NCBI RefSeq assembly: GCF_016772315.1
Contig: NZ_CP053482.1
Coordinates: 744,001 to 808,000, forward strand
Source: Thiothrix subterranea
Lineage (GTDB): Bacteria > Pseudomonadota > Gammaproteobacteria > Thiotrichales > Thiotrichaceae
Direction of reading: 5' to 3'
DNA: 64,000 nucleotides
A model generated the notes under the pieces. It was not told the DNA's origin, did no database searches, and saw only the letters and a program-made list of their open reading frames with translations. Positions 56,065 to 64,000 of the stretch are shown here, piece after piece (within the stretch, counting starts at the first letter, position 1; each line of letters opens with the position of its first letter). Position numbers and translations under genes: made by a program.

Positions 56065-57114
56065 CTATGAGTCCACGCAAGATACCATCGCTTCAATCTC
56101 CGCCAACGCCGCCACACCCTTAGCCTGAAACAACGCCAACGCCTTGCGCCCAACCGTTGCCCAATGCTCGCGCCCCCACTCCGCATACGCCGCAATCTTC
56201 TTCGCATCGCCCGTCTCATGCCAATGCTGATACGCCGCCACCAACTGCGGTGCAAGCTTCTTGCGCATCGCCGACAAATTGCCGAAATAGAAATGGATGG
56301 AAGCCGCATTCCCCCGCACCAGCAATTCCGGCAAAGTATGCAAACAATCCGCCAACAAATCACGCACCGCCCGCAACATAATGTCCGCGTGCGACGGCGG
56401 CAGCGCAAACAGCATCGTTTGCCATTCTGCATCACCCAACACCTGCCCCGCTTTCACTTCGCCGATTTCGTGCGCAATCACCGTTTGAATTTCAGCCGCC
56501 GCCATTGCATCCAAGGCCGCTTCGACATCCGCATCGAAATCGTAGTGCGCCAACGCCCGCCCCATCGGGTTATCCAAACCGCTCCAACGCCATTCATCGA
56601 CCTTTTCCCACAACATGCGGCGCAAGGATTCCCGGCGGATAAAGACGTGCTTGCCTTGATTCATTGCAGGTGGCGCTTCTACATCCCGCGCCAGTTCGCG
56701 CCCCGCTACCAACAGCGTGTAATCGTCTTGCTCGATCACTTGTTCCAATTCCGCCAAGAAAAACAGCGGGCGGCAACGCCGACCGTAGCCCGCGCTGTAG
56801 ACCAAGCCCACACTATTCAACGCGGTATTGATCGTTTCGTTAGCAAACGGGTCATGTTCGCCGCTGCCATTGAGCGATAACGGTGCGTAATCTTGCTCAT
56901 CCAACGCATCCCATACCGCTTCACGTTGGGTGAGCCATTCGCCCACATCATCGCTAATCACCACATCGCTGAGGCGAATGCCTTTTTCCCAGCGGTAAAA
57001 TTCGCGCATTTTCAGCAGATAAACGCATAAGGTGTAATCCCCCGCGTGGCGAGCGTCGGCAATGTGGCAGTTGCGTTGGATGGTTTGAATCAAATCATGA
57101 TGCTGTGTGTGCAT
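56065..57114 (-). CDS. Conserved protein of unknown function (349 residues)
   Basis: A 349-residue cytoplasmic protein that I cannot assign with confidence; it may belong to the Sfum_1244-type family of uncharacterised proteins. Visible features are LCVYLLKMREFYRWEKGIRL near residue 29, an IAHEIGEVKAGQVL segment that resembles but does not complete a metalloprotease HExxH, and an alanine-rich helical C-terminus. It is divergent from the next gene with a 115-base gap. Confidence 0.7.
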   Translation of the reverse strand: MHTQHHDLIQTIQRNCHIADARHAGDYTLCVYLLKMREFYRWEKGIRLSDVVISDDVGEWLTQREAVWDALDEQDYAPLSLNGSGEHDPFANETINTALNSVGLVYSAGYGRRCRPLFFLAELEQVIEQDDYTLLVAGRELARDVEAPPAMNQGKHVFIRRESLRRMLWEKVDEWRWSGLDNPMGRALAHYDFDADVEAALDAMAAAEIQTVIAHEIGEVKAGQVLGDAEWQTMLFALPPSHADIMLRAVRDLLADCLHTLPELLVRGNAASIHFYFGNLSAMRKKLAPQLVAAYQHWHETGDAKKIAAYAEWGREHWATVGRKALALFQAKGVAALAEIEAMVSCVDS

Positions 57115-57229
57115 AAACCTACCTCGTTCGTTTTACCCGATAATAGCAAGATTCACCCCACCATTCGCATTCCCGCATCCGCTACCCTTATAATGCCGCA
57201 CTGTTTTAGCTTTGAGAGAGGAAAACCCC

Positions 57230-57802
57230 GTGCGCATACGCCTAAAAACCAAGTGGAATAAGCAGGAACGTGAAGTTTCGCTGGAAGATACCGTCAGTGT
57301 GCTGGCGTTTAATACCTGGAAAATAGGGATGCAAACCCTAGTGGAAATCGAAAACGAGAATTTCCAGACCGATACCCAAATGCAGCGCGTAATGATCATG
57401 GAAGAAATCATGGCCTTCATGATCCACGTCCTCGACCGCATTGCTCACGACATCCTGAATGACGAAGACCGTGCTGCGATGATTACGATGTTCGCGCTGA
57501 AAATCGCCGATCACGTGCAAGACAATGCCCGCGACTTCGGCGGCCCCGGCGACTACCGTAACCCGTTCATCAACAAATTAAACCAGCGCATGGAAGATTA
57601 CGCCGATACAACGTGGGGAAAAGTCGGGCAAGAACCCGGCTTTTCGATGAGCCTAGCGTTCGGCAACTTCATCGCCGAAGCCGTCGGGCCACGTGACCGT
57701 AAATGGGTGCTGGACTATATCCAGCGTACCCTGATGCCTGAAGTGCTCAGCACCTACAAAAAAGTCCTCACCCGTTTGGGGATGTTGGAAAGCCACAAAT
57801 AA
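57230..57802 (+). CDS. Conserved protein of unknown function (190 residues)
   Basis: A 190-residue protein starting at GTG (VRIRLKTKWNKQEREVSLED) after a GAGAGAGGAAAA ribosome site. Helix-rich, with FGGPGDYRNPFINKLNQRME in the middle. No signal peptide or membrane segment. I do not recognise it. It is divergent from the 349-residue gene and meets the hydrolase gene tail to tail with no gap. Confidence 0.75.
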   Translation: MRIRLKTKWNKQEREVSLEDTVSVLAFNTWKIGMQTLVEIENENFQTDTQMQRVMIMEEIMAFMIHVLDRIAHDILNDEDRAAMITMFALKIADHVQDNARDFGGPGDYRNPFINKLNQRMEDYADTTWGKVGQEPGFSMSLAFGNFIAEAVGPRDRKWVLDYIQRTLMPEVLSTYKKVLTRLGMLESHK

Positions 57803-58708
57803 CTACTTCCAATCAACGAACGTAGCAACCTTGTCTGCCAACTCATCGGCGTACAAATCCATAAAGAAATGGTCGGCGCCGTCGACCGTTTCCACTGTCA
57901 GATTATCCTGCTTAACGCTTTCAAGCTTGGCAGGCAAATCTGCCACCACTTCATCCGCCGAACCCATCACAATCAGCATCGGCTTTTTAATTTTGGGTAA
58001 CAGGCTGGGGGTATTCTTGCGTTCGTCATCTTTGTAGTAAGACACCACGCTATCCGCCGCTGCTTTGGCGTTTTCGCAATACACGAAACCGGGCAGTGCC
58101 ATCATGTCTGCGCCCTTACCGTCGCCCGCCAGTTTAGTCGCTTCGGTCATCATGTCAGCCAAGGGCTTTTTGTAGCGCTCCTCGTACTCTTTGCTGCTTT
58201 TATCCGCATCAGCCGTGGCAGGCGCAACCGCGATCACTTTTTCCAGCAACTCGGAATCTTTTTCAGACGCATACCACGCCACCTGATTGCCACCGCGTGA
58301 ATGCCCTAACACCGCAACCTTGCTTGCGCCCTGCGTTTTCAGCCAGTTCATCCAGGTATCGAGTTCCGCCACCGCGTCTTCATGCTTGTGCTTATGTTCG
58401 ATAGTGCAATCCAACATTTCGGAGGGGCGTTTATCCAGCGCATAACTCAAGTTGACGTTGAGGGTGTTGTAACCTTTTTCTTGCAGCAAATCGCTCAGGG
58501 ACTGCATGATTTCCATTTTATTGTGCGCCAGTGTGCCATGCAGCAACATAATCACGCCGTCTTTCGCGGTTTTGCCTTCTGCCAAGGTCAGGTCAGCACG
58601 CAATTCAAGATCGCCTTGCTTAACGGTCACTTCATCCGCTTGCAACGTTGCCACAGCAGCCAACAGTGAAAAGGCTACCGTACTGGTAACGCGGGTCAGT
58701 AATTTCAT
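57803..58708 (-). CDS. Secreted alpha/beta hydrolase
   Basis: A 301-residue protein with an N-terminal signal peptide (MKLLTRVTSTVAFSLLAAVA). The alpha/beta fold is shown by the oxyanion segment MLLHGTLAHNK, the nucleophile elbow LGHSRGGNQVAWYA, an acid in MGSADEVVADLP and the histidine in DGADHFFMDLYA. Probably periplasmic; substrate unknown. The start at 58708 is preferred over one four codons upstream because of a GGAGGAT ribosome site. Confidence 0.83.
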   Translation of the reverse strand: MKLLTRVTSTVAFSLLAAVATLQADEVTVKQGDLELRADLTLAEGKTAKDGVIMLLHGTLAHNKMEIMQSLSDLLQEKGYNTLNVNLSYALDKRPSEMLDCTIEHKHKHEDAVAELDTWMNWLKTQGASKVAVLGHSRGGNQVAWYASEKDSELLEKVIAVAPATADADKSSKEYEERYKKPLADMMTEATKLAGDGKGADMMALPGFVYCENAKAAADSVVSYYKDDERKNTPSLLPKIKKPMLIVMGSADEVVADLPAKLESVKQDNLTVETVDGADHFFMDLYADELADKVATFVDWK

Positions 58709-58735
58709 GTCATCCTCCAATGTTATGCAGTATTT

Positions 58736-59914
58736 TCAAATGCCCATGGCACGTTTTGCCATTTCGTATTTTAGAAAGCCCATGCGATTCACGACAGTCA
58801 ACCCTGAATTTCGCAGGATTTTCCAAGGGGTCAAGGTATTGCCAAACAGCAGCCGGAAACCTTCCATCGCTTTTTGAGTGAGGATATTGTCACCGCGCCG
58901 CGCCCGTTCGTAAGCCCGCAAAACCTTGGGGCTGCCGCAATCGCCCGTAGCGTGACGAATTTGCACCACCAATTCCAGCGCATCTTTGATGCCCAAATTC
59001 ACCCCCTGCCCCGCCAGCGGATGAATCGTGTGCGCCGCATCGCCCACCAACACTACCCGTTCTTGGCTGTAACAATCGGCATGACGCCCTCGCAACGACA
59101 CCGCCGCGCGTTCCCCCACAGCGATCACTTCACCCAAACGGTAATCCAGCGCTTGGCTTAATTCACGGCAAAAATCACTGTCTGACAAGCGTAACATCGC
59201 ATCCGCCTGATCCGCTGGTAATGTCCACACAATCGAACAAAAACCTTCTGCCAAGGGTAGGAATGCGACCGGGCCACTCGGCATAAAGCGTTGCCAAGCG
59301 GTAAATTGATGCGGCAACTCGGTTTGCGCCACGCACACCAAACCTTTTTGCCCGTAGTCTTGGGTGGACATGCCAATGCCCGCCAGTTCACGAACTTTGG
59401 ATTGCGCCCCATCCGCGCCCACCAACAATTGCGCTTGCAAGGTTTGCCCGCTGTGCAAGGTAGCGGTCACGCGCTGCTCATCCACCACCACCGTTACGAG
59501 CTTATCGGGGCAATACCAATCCACGCCATCCAAGGTTTGCAGCGTATCCAGCAACGCCAGTTGAATCACCCGATTTTCCACGATATGCCCAAGGTCGGGT
59601 TCGCCCAAATCTGCCGCATCAAAACGGATTTCCCCCGAACCGGTGGCATCCCATACGTGCATGACTTCGTAAGGAAATGCACGGCGGGCAGCAATCCCCT
59701 CCCATGCACCGGCATCCAGCAACGCTCGCTGCGATGCACGGCTGAGTGCCGAGACGCGCAAATCATAAGGGTCTTCCGGGGAAAATACGCTGGGAGAATG
59801 CGCTTCGAGTACAGCAACACGCTTGCCCGCCTTGCCTAATAAACAGGCCAGTGTTGCACCGACCATGCCGCCACCCGCAATGATGACATCGTATTGCACC
59901 TGCATCGCCTTCAT
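58736..59914 (-). CDS. FAD-dependent ubiquinone-type hydroxylase (UbiH/UbiF/Coq6 family)
   Basis: A 392-residue flavoprotein monooxygenase. The dinucleotide-binding motif is AGGGMVGATLACLLGKAGKR, the middle GADGAQSKVR motif is present, and the second FAD motif is VVLVGDAAHTIHPLAGQGVN. Members hydroxylate the ubiquinone ring; which position cannot be read here (UbiH, UbiF and UbiI are alike). Starts at MKAMQV or three codons later. Confidence 0.88.
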   Translation of the reverse strand: MKAMQVQYDVIIAGGGMVGATLACLLGKAGKRVAVLEAHSPSVFSPEDPYDLRVSALSRASQRALLDAGAWEGIAARRAFPYEVMHVWDATGSGEIRFDAADLGEPDLGHIVENRVIQLALLDTLQTLDGVDWYCPDKLVTVVVDEQRVTATLHSGQTLQAQLLVGADGAQSKVRELAGIGMSTQDYGQKGLVCVAQTELPHQFTAWQRFMPSGPVAFLPLAEGFCSIVWTLPADQADAMLRLSDSDFCRELSQALDYRLGEVIAVGERAAVSLRGRHADCYSQERVVLVGDAAHTIHPLAGQGVNLGIKDALELVVQIRHATGDCGSPKVLRAYERARRGDNILTQKAMEGFRLLFGNTLTPWKILRNSGLTVVNRMGFLKYEMAKRAMGI

Positions 59915-59934
59915 CCTTTTTTAGGTTCATTCAA

Positions 59935-60303
59935 TGGCAAGACTACAGCAAAGCAGGCGCAGGAAATACAGATTCAGGTCAAATTGGCGGGTTATTCCGT
60001 TAACCAAGGCCACAATAAGAGCTTGCCGGGGGTTGCCCCCAATAAACCCCAAAATCCGAGGAAATACACCAGCGGCACAACCACTAATACGCCATGCAAA
60101 GCGCTGCTTCCATAAGAAGCGTGATACAGCAGCCAAGTTTGCCCAAACGCAAACAACAGCACGAACATGAGTAATATACTGATCAACAACAAGTCAAACG
60201 CCAATGCCAACACCCGCATCCCCCAGTGTTGATAACCGGGTTGGCGCACATGCGACATAAAATACCCTTTAGCGGGTGGGGTAAGCTGATGATTGATTTT
60301 CAT
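59935..60303 (-). pseudogene. RDD-family membrane protein, frameshifted and truncated
   Basis: The frame from 60303 encodes an RDD-like start (GMRVLALAFDLLLISILLMF) and the conserved ATPGKLLL, but stops at once (WPWLTE) at 59992. A second frame overlapping this point continues VALVNGITRQFDLNLYFLRL to 59935. One indel after the ATPGK motif would explain this. The downstream half of a normal RDD protein is missing too. Confidence 0.5.
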
Positions 60304-60401
60304 GAATGACACTCCTTGTCACCTCGCAACACTATGGCTATTAAGTATAGCGGCTGAATCGCAAAATGTTGACGAAAATGCTTATCTGTTAATCAGTTTT
60401 T

Positions 60402-61184
60402 TCACAAGATGAAACGGGGTAAATGGTAATCTGAAGCCAAGCCAAAGCGTTCAGGATAATCCACATGCACAAAATACAAGCCAGATGCAGGCGCGGTCAT
60501 CCCTGCCAACGCACGATTGCGTTGCGCCAATAATTCCGCCATCCACGCCACGGGGCGCTCTTCCGCCCCCACCATCAGCAAGGAACCGGCGATATTGCGT
60601 ACCATGTGATGCAAAAACGCATTCGCTACCAAATCGAGGTAAATAAATTCACCGTCGCGCCGCACACTGATTTCCAGCATTTCACGCATGGGGTGATTCG
60701 CCTGACAACCCGCCGCACGAAAACTGGAAAAATCTTGTTCCCCCAACAACGCTTGAGCGGCTTCATGCATCAGTTGAGCATTCAACGCGCCATGTTGCCA
60801 ACACACCCGTTGCTGCAACAGCGCAGGACGCGCCTGCCGATTGAGGATAATGTAACGGTAACGCCGCGAACGTGCCGAAAACCGCGCGTGAAAATCATCC
60901 GCGACCGGCTGAATCCAACGCATCGCCACGCCGTCCGGCAAATGCGCATTCGTGCCAAACACCCAACCGCGCAAAGGGCGCTGCGCGTTGGTTTCAAAGT
61001 GAATAATTTGCCCAATGCCGTGAACCCCCGAATCGGTACGCCCCGCGCACACCACCGCAATCGGTTCTGCCGCTACCGTAGACAGCGCTTTTTCAACATT
61101 GCCTTGTACCGTCGGCCCGTGGCTCAAGCGCTGCCAGCCGAAAAAAGGGCTTCCGTCGTATTCAATACAAGCTGCAAATTTCAT
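60402..61184 (-). CDS. truA: tRNA pseudouridine(38-40) synthase TruA
   Basis: A 260-residue enzyme that modifies U38-40 in the anticodon arm of many tRNAs. It starts MKFAACIEYDGSPFFGWQRL. The catalytic aspartate is in CAGRTDSGVHGIGQIIHF, and FLHHMVRNIAGSLLMVG is conserved. The start at 61184 gives the family N-terminus. Its upstream neighbour fimV ends 71 bases away with a terminator between. Confidence 0.97.
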   Translation of the reverse strand: MKFAACIEYDGSPFFGWQRLSHGPTVQGNVEKALSTVAAEPIAVVCAGRTDSGVHGIGQIIHFETNAQRPLRGWVFGTNAHLPDGVAMRWIQPVADDFHARFSARSRRYRYIILNRQARPALLQQRVCWQHGALNAQLMHEAAQALLGEQDFSSFRAAGCQANHPMREMLEISVRRDGEFIYLDLVANAFLHHMVRNIAGSLLMVGAEERPVAWMAELLAQRNRALAGMTAPASGLYFVHVDYPERFGLASDYHLPRFIL

Positions 61185-61201
61185 GACACTTATCTCAGGG
61201 C

Positions 61202-61233
61202 AAAAATACAAAAGGCCGGGTTAACCGGCCTTT
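61202..61233 (-). terminator. Rho-independent terminator after fimV
   Basis: Minus-strand AAAGGCCGG TTAAC CCGGCCTTT followed by TGTATTTTTG. The stem is perfect over nine pairs. It ends the fimV transcript just upstream of the truA start, overlapping the region that should hold the truA promoter. Confidence 0.8.
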
Positions 61234-61255
61234 ATAACGTGAAAGCGAGGATTCC

Positions 61256-64000
61256 TCAACCCGTCTGGTGCAGCAAGACTTCGGCTTCGCGGCGTTGATC
61301 GTCGTTGCCTTCGACCATGACTTCTTCCAAGGTGCTACGTGCGCCTTCGATGTCGCCCATATCCAGATAAGCGCGGGCAAGATCCAGCTTGGTGCTGATA
61401 TGCGCTTCGTGCAAGTCAATTTCCTCATCGGGGAAGTCAAGGAATGACAGCGCATCATCAATATCGCCTAACCAATCCTTGTCTTCGTCGCTGATGGGCG
61501 CGTAGAAAGTATCTTTCGGCAAAATGCGCCCGATGCCGGTTTCATTGTCCAGATGCAGGTTCAAATGCGTGGCGCTCGACGCCGCGACTGTCGCTATTTC
61601 AGGCGCAACCGCTGCGACCGCTGGCGGTGTTGCCAGCGTGGTATTGCTGTCAAAATCATCAAGATCAAAATCCAACAGATCGTCAAAATCATCATCCTGA
61701 AGACCGGTTTGCGGCTCAGCTACCCTTTCTGGCTGAGGCTTAACAACGGCTGGCGCATCCCCTGCATCCAAGTCGAAATCCAGCTCGAAGTTATCATCTA
61801 AATCGTCCAGCTCAAAATCGTCTTGTTCCGGCAGCGCATCCTGAGCTTTGTGTGCCACATCATCCGCCAAGTCTGGCAATTCAAGAGGGGATGCGGGTTG
61901 CACTTGCGTCTCTGCATCGCCATCGTCAGTGTCGTGCAATAACTTATCAAGATCAATGTCATCGAAATCGAGTTCGCCCAAATCCAAATCGCTAAAGTCA
62001 TCTTCCGGCAACTCAGGTGGCGCGGCATGATGCAACGCTTGTGGCGGCTCTACCGCTGGAACTTTAACCGTTTCATCCGATTTTGCTAAGGCCAAGCCAG
62101 CCGTTGCCGCCGCAACACCGCCTAATGCCGTTGCTACAGTTGCCGCCACGGAAGGCATATCAACCGCATGACCATTACCCTGATACAAACGGTTATCCGG
62201 GCTGATCTTACGGCCCCATTCGGCAACCGATTGCCACAAGGCATCCCGACTAGCACCTTGCATCAGCGCGAACTGTTGCGCGTGATTGTCAAAGGAATCG
62301 CGGTTATTCGCCACGAAATAGCATTCCAACAACTTGTGGCGGTATTCCAACTTTTCAGGGAAGCGCTCAATGCATTTCTTCAGCTCACTTTCGGCTTGTT
62401 GGTACAGGCCATAAGCGATGTAAACATTCGCTTCTGTCAGGCAATCGTCTTCGCCTTGCTCAGCAGACGCGGGGGAAGCCACCGCACCGGGCATTTCATC
62501 ATCGCCCAAGTCCAACCCAAACGGATCGTGCGAATGTTGTGTGCTGACACTGCCCATCTTGGTGTTGGTGCTGGTATTGGAACTTTTCTCCGCGCGTTCC
62601 AATTCACGTTCCAACGAACCGAGGGTTAACGCTTCGTTTTCCACAGGCGGGTCGAAATCATCATCCAAATTGGCAACACGGTTGTTCGATTGGCTGGTTT
62701 CTTCGGGTTTACGTCGACGTCCTAACAGCCACAACAACAGCAACAATGCCAACGAACCCGCCCCAATTTTCAATGCCAATGGCGAGGTCAGTAAACCCAG
62801 CAAATCGTTGCTGTCACCGGCTTGATCCGCAAATACTGGCGGCGCTTTGGGTGCCGGTTTAGCCTCTGGCGCTGGCGTAACGGGCACAATAGCGGGTTTT
62901 AACGGCACAGCATTCGTAGTACCCGCTACCGGAGTTGGTGCAGGTGGCGCGACATTAGTATTCTGAGGCGGCGCATCCGGTGGCGCGGTTTGTGCCACGG
63001 GTGGTTCGGTTCTCAGTACCGTGTTGTTGTCTTGCCCCGCGACATTCGCCATGTGTGTCTGAATGTCTTTGCCTTGGTCAGGTGTCAACGCAACCGGCTG
63101 GCCTTGAGACGCATCAGCGGTATCAGTGATGGGCGCTACTTGAACACCATTAGCCGACAATTGTTTTTGCAAATCTGCAAGTTGGGTATCACGCAATGCC
63201 AGCAAGCGATTTTTCTTGCTCAGCATGGACTCAAGGTCTGTCACCCGTGATTTGAGTTCGTTATTTTCATTTTGACGGGCTGATAATGACTCGTTCGCCA
63301 AGGCCAATTGCTTTTCGATTTCCGCCAATTTAGCCGCGCCCGCTGCCACCGCCGCATTATTAGCCGCTGATTGACCGGTTTTTGCACCCAACACTTCCAG
63401 ACGTGCTTTGTCAGCAGCGTTGTTAGCTGGTTTATTGGCGGTTTCAGGGCTTGCGGATTTTTGATCAGGCTGCTTGGTAGTAGTGGATTTGGCTGAAGCT
63501 TGTTGCGGCACTGTATTGCCTGCCAACGATTTTCTCAATTCGCGCCACTCGGCATTTTGCTGGCGAATCTGACGACGGGCTTCCGCTTGCGAAACGGCTT
63601 TAATCGTGTCATTACCGGGGGCTTTCATCACCGCACCGGCGCGGAGGTTATTGATATTTTTATCAACAAACGCCCCCGGATTGGCACGGAACAAAGCCAT
63701 CATCATCTGATCATTGCTGACACCGGAACGCTGGAGGCGTGAAGCGACTCGGAATAGCGTATCCCCCGATTTAACCCGGTAGGTACGGTTTCGCGTTGGC
63801 ACTGCCGCTTGCTGCGATGGTGCTTCGGCTTGTCTAGGCGCGGATGCAGGCACTTGGCGGCGGACATTACCCGCTGCTTTGGGTTCTGCCCGCACTGCCG
63901 CTTCGCCTGCAACGGTGTTACCCGGTTGCATCAGCACCGGCGGATCCAGCATTACCGTGTATTCTTTAAGCAATTGACCTTGTGGCCAACTGACTTCTAA
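61256..64000 (-). CDS. fimV: FimV, pole-localised peptidoglycan-binding motility protein (5' end outside window)
   Basis: At least 914 codons, reading in from the window edge as LEVSWPQGQLLKEYTVMLDPP-like sequence, the conserved FimV N-terminal domain. A LysM domain follows (RTYRVKSGDTLFRVASRLQR), then a long Q/A/T-rich region with a coiled coil, one membrane helix (ALKIGAGSLALLLLLWLLGR), an acidic cytoplasmic region (DFDDIDLDKLLHDTDDGDAE) and the C-terminal FimV/TPR motif (KLDLARAYLDMGDIEGARST). FimV organises the cell pole and type IV pili. Confidence 0.93.
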   Translation of the reverse strand, partial: LEVSWPQGQLLKEYTVMLDPPVLMQPGNTVAGEAAVRAEPKAAGNVRRQVPASAPRQAEAPSQQAAVPTRNRTYRVKSGDTLFRVASRLQRSGVSNDQMMMALFRANPGAFVDKNINNLRAGAVMKAPGNDTIKAVSQAEARRQIRQQNAEWRELRKSLAGNTVPQQASAKSTTTKQPDQKSASPETANKPANNAADKARLEVLGAKTGQSAANNAAVAAGAAKLAEIEKQLALANESLSARQNENNELKSRVTDLESMLSKKNRLLALRDTQLADLQKQLSANGVQVAPITDTADASQGQPVALTPDQGKDIQTHMANVAGQDNNTVLRTEPPVAQTAPPDAPPQNTNVAPPAPTPVAGTTNAVPLKPAIVPVTPAPEAKPAPKAPPVFADQAGDSNDLLGLLTSPLALKIGAGSLALLLLLWLLGRRRKPEETSQSNNRVANLDDDFDPPVENEALTLGSLERELERAEKSSNTSTNTKMGSVSTQHSHDPFGLDLGDDEMPGAVASPASAEQGEDDCLTEANVYIAYGLYQQAESELKKCIERFPEKLEYRHKLLECYFVANNRDSFDNHAQQFALMQGASRDALWQSVAEWGRKISPDNRLYQGNGHAVDMPSVAATVATALGGVAAATAGLALAKSDETVKVPAVEPPQALHHAAPPELPEDDFSDLDLGELDFDDIDLDKLLHDTDDGDAETQVQPASPLELPDLADDVAHKAQDALPEQDDFELDDLDDNFELDFDLDAGDAPAVVKPQPERVAEPQTGLQDDDFDDLLDFDLDDFDSNTTLATPPAVAAVAPEIATVAASSATHLNLHLDNETGIGRILPKDTFYAPISDEDKDWLGDIDDALSFLDFPDEEIDLHEAHISTKLDLARAYLDMGDIEGARSTLEEVMVEGNDDQRREAEVLLHQTG

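Overview
The window looks like the chromosome of a sulfur-oxidising gammaproteobacterium of the Thiothrix/Thiotrichales type. The basis is a complete reverse-type dsr operon (dsrABEFHCMKLJOP), a soxXA pair, fimV, and a housekeeping order familiar from Gammaproteobacteria (tpiA-secG-tRNA-Leu-nuoA..N-tRNA-fMet-rimP-nusA). The genus is inferred from gene content; no search was run.

Region 1 (1-24.2 kb) is conserved core, nearly all on the minus strand. Read in transcription order it is rlmE, ftsH, folP, glmM, tpiA, secG, tRNA-Leu(GAG), the 14-gene nuo operon for respiratory complex I plus a DUF2818 gene, tRNA-fMet, rimP and nusA (cut by the window edge). yhbY and an unknown gene diverge from rlmE.

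Region 2 (24.2-45.3 kb) is the sulfur block. The dsr operon encodes sulfite reductase DsrAB, the sulfur relay DsrEFH-DsrC, the oxidoreductase DsrL and the membrane complex DsrMKJOP. It oxidises stored sulfur to sulfite and passes electrons to the quinone and NAD(P) pools, next to complex I. Divergent from dsrA is a plus-strand group: a TauD-like dioxygenase, a 65-residue protein, a Cas6/Cmx6-like protein with no CRISPR array, a DsrC paralogue with no cysteine in its C-terminal arm, and a 63-residue protein. Then come an SH3-like envelope protein, two further Fe(II)/2-oxoglutarate oxygenases, soxXA, an MFS transporter and a large J-domain protein.

Region 3 (45.3-56.1 kb) is an accessory island. 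It holds a small phosphatase-like gene, an Rpn-type nuclease, five toxin-antitoxin loci or remnants (tumE-tumA, vapBC, mntA-hepT, an orphan vapB, an antitoxin/DUF3368 PIN pair), a broken mntA/hepT copy, a duplicated 3' end of the J-domain gene, and a restriction-modification gene cut by an ISL3 element. Two intact insertion sequences have visible inverted repeats and target duplications: IS481-type at 49028-50104 with a 6-bp duplication, and ISL3-type at 51432-52808 with an 8-bp duplication. Removing the ISL3 element restores a single reading frame of about 1068 codons.

Region 4 (56.1-64 kb) returns to core genes: two proteins of unknown function, an alpha/beta hydrolase, a ubiquinone-type hydroxylase, a frameshifted RDD remnant, truA and fimV (cut by the window edge).

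The most novel-looking item is the Cas6-like, TauD-like and cysteine-less DsrC group beside the dsr operon. The clearest evolutionary record is the island, with two datable insertions and several internal duplications.
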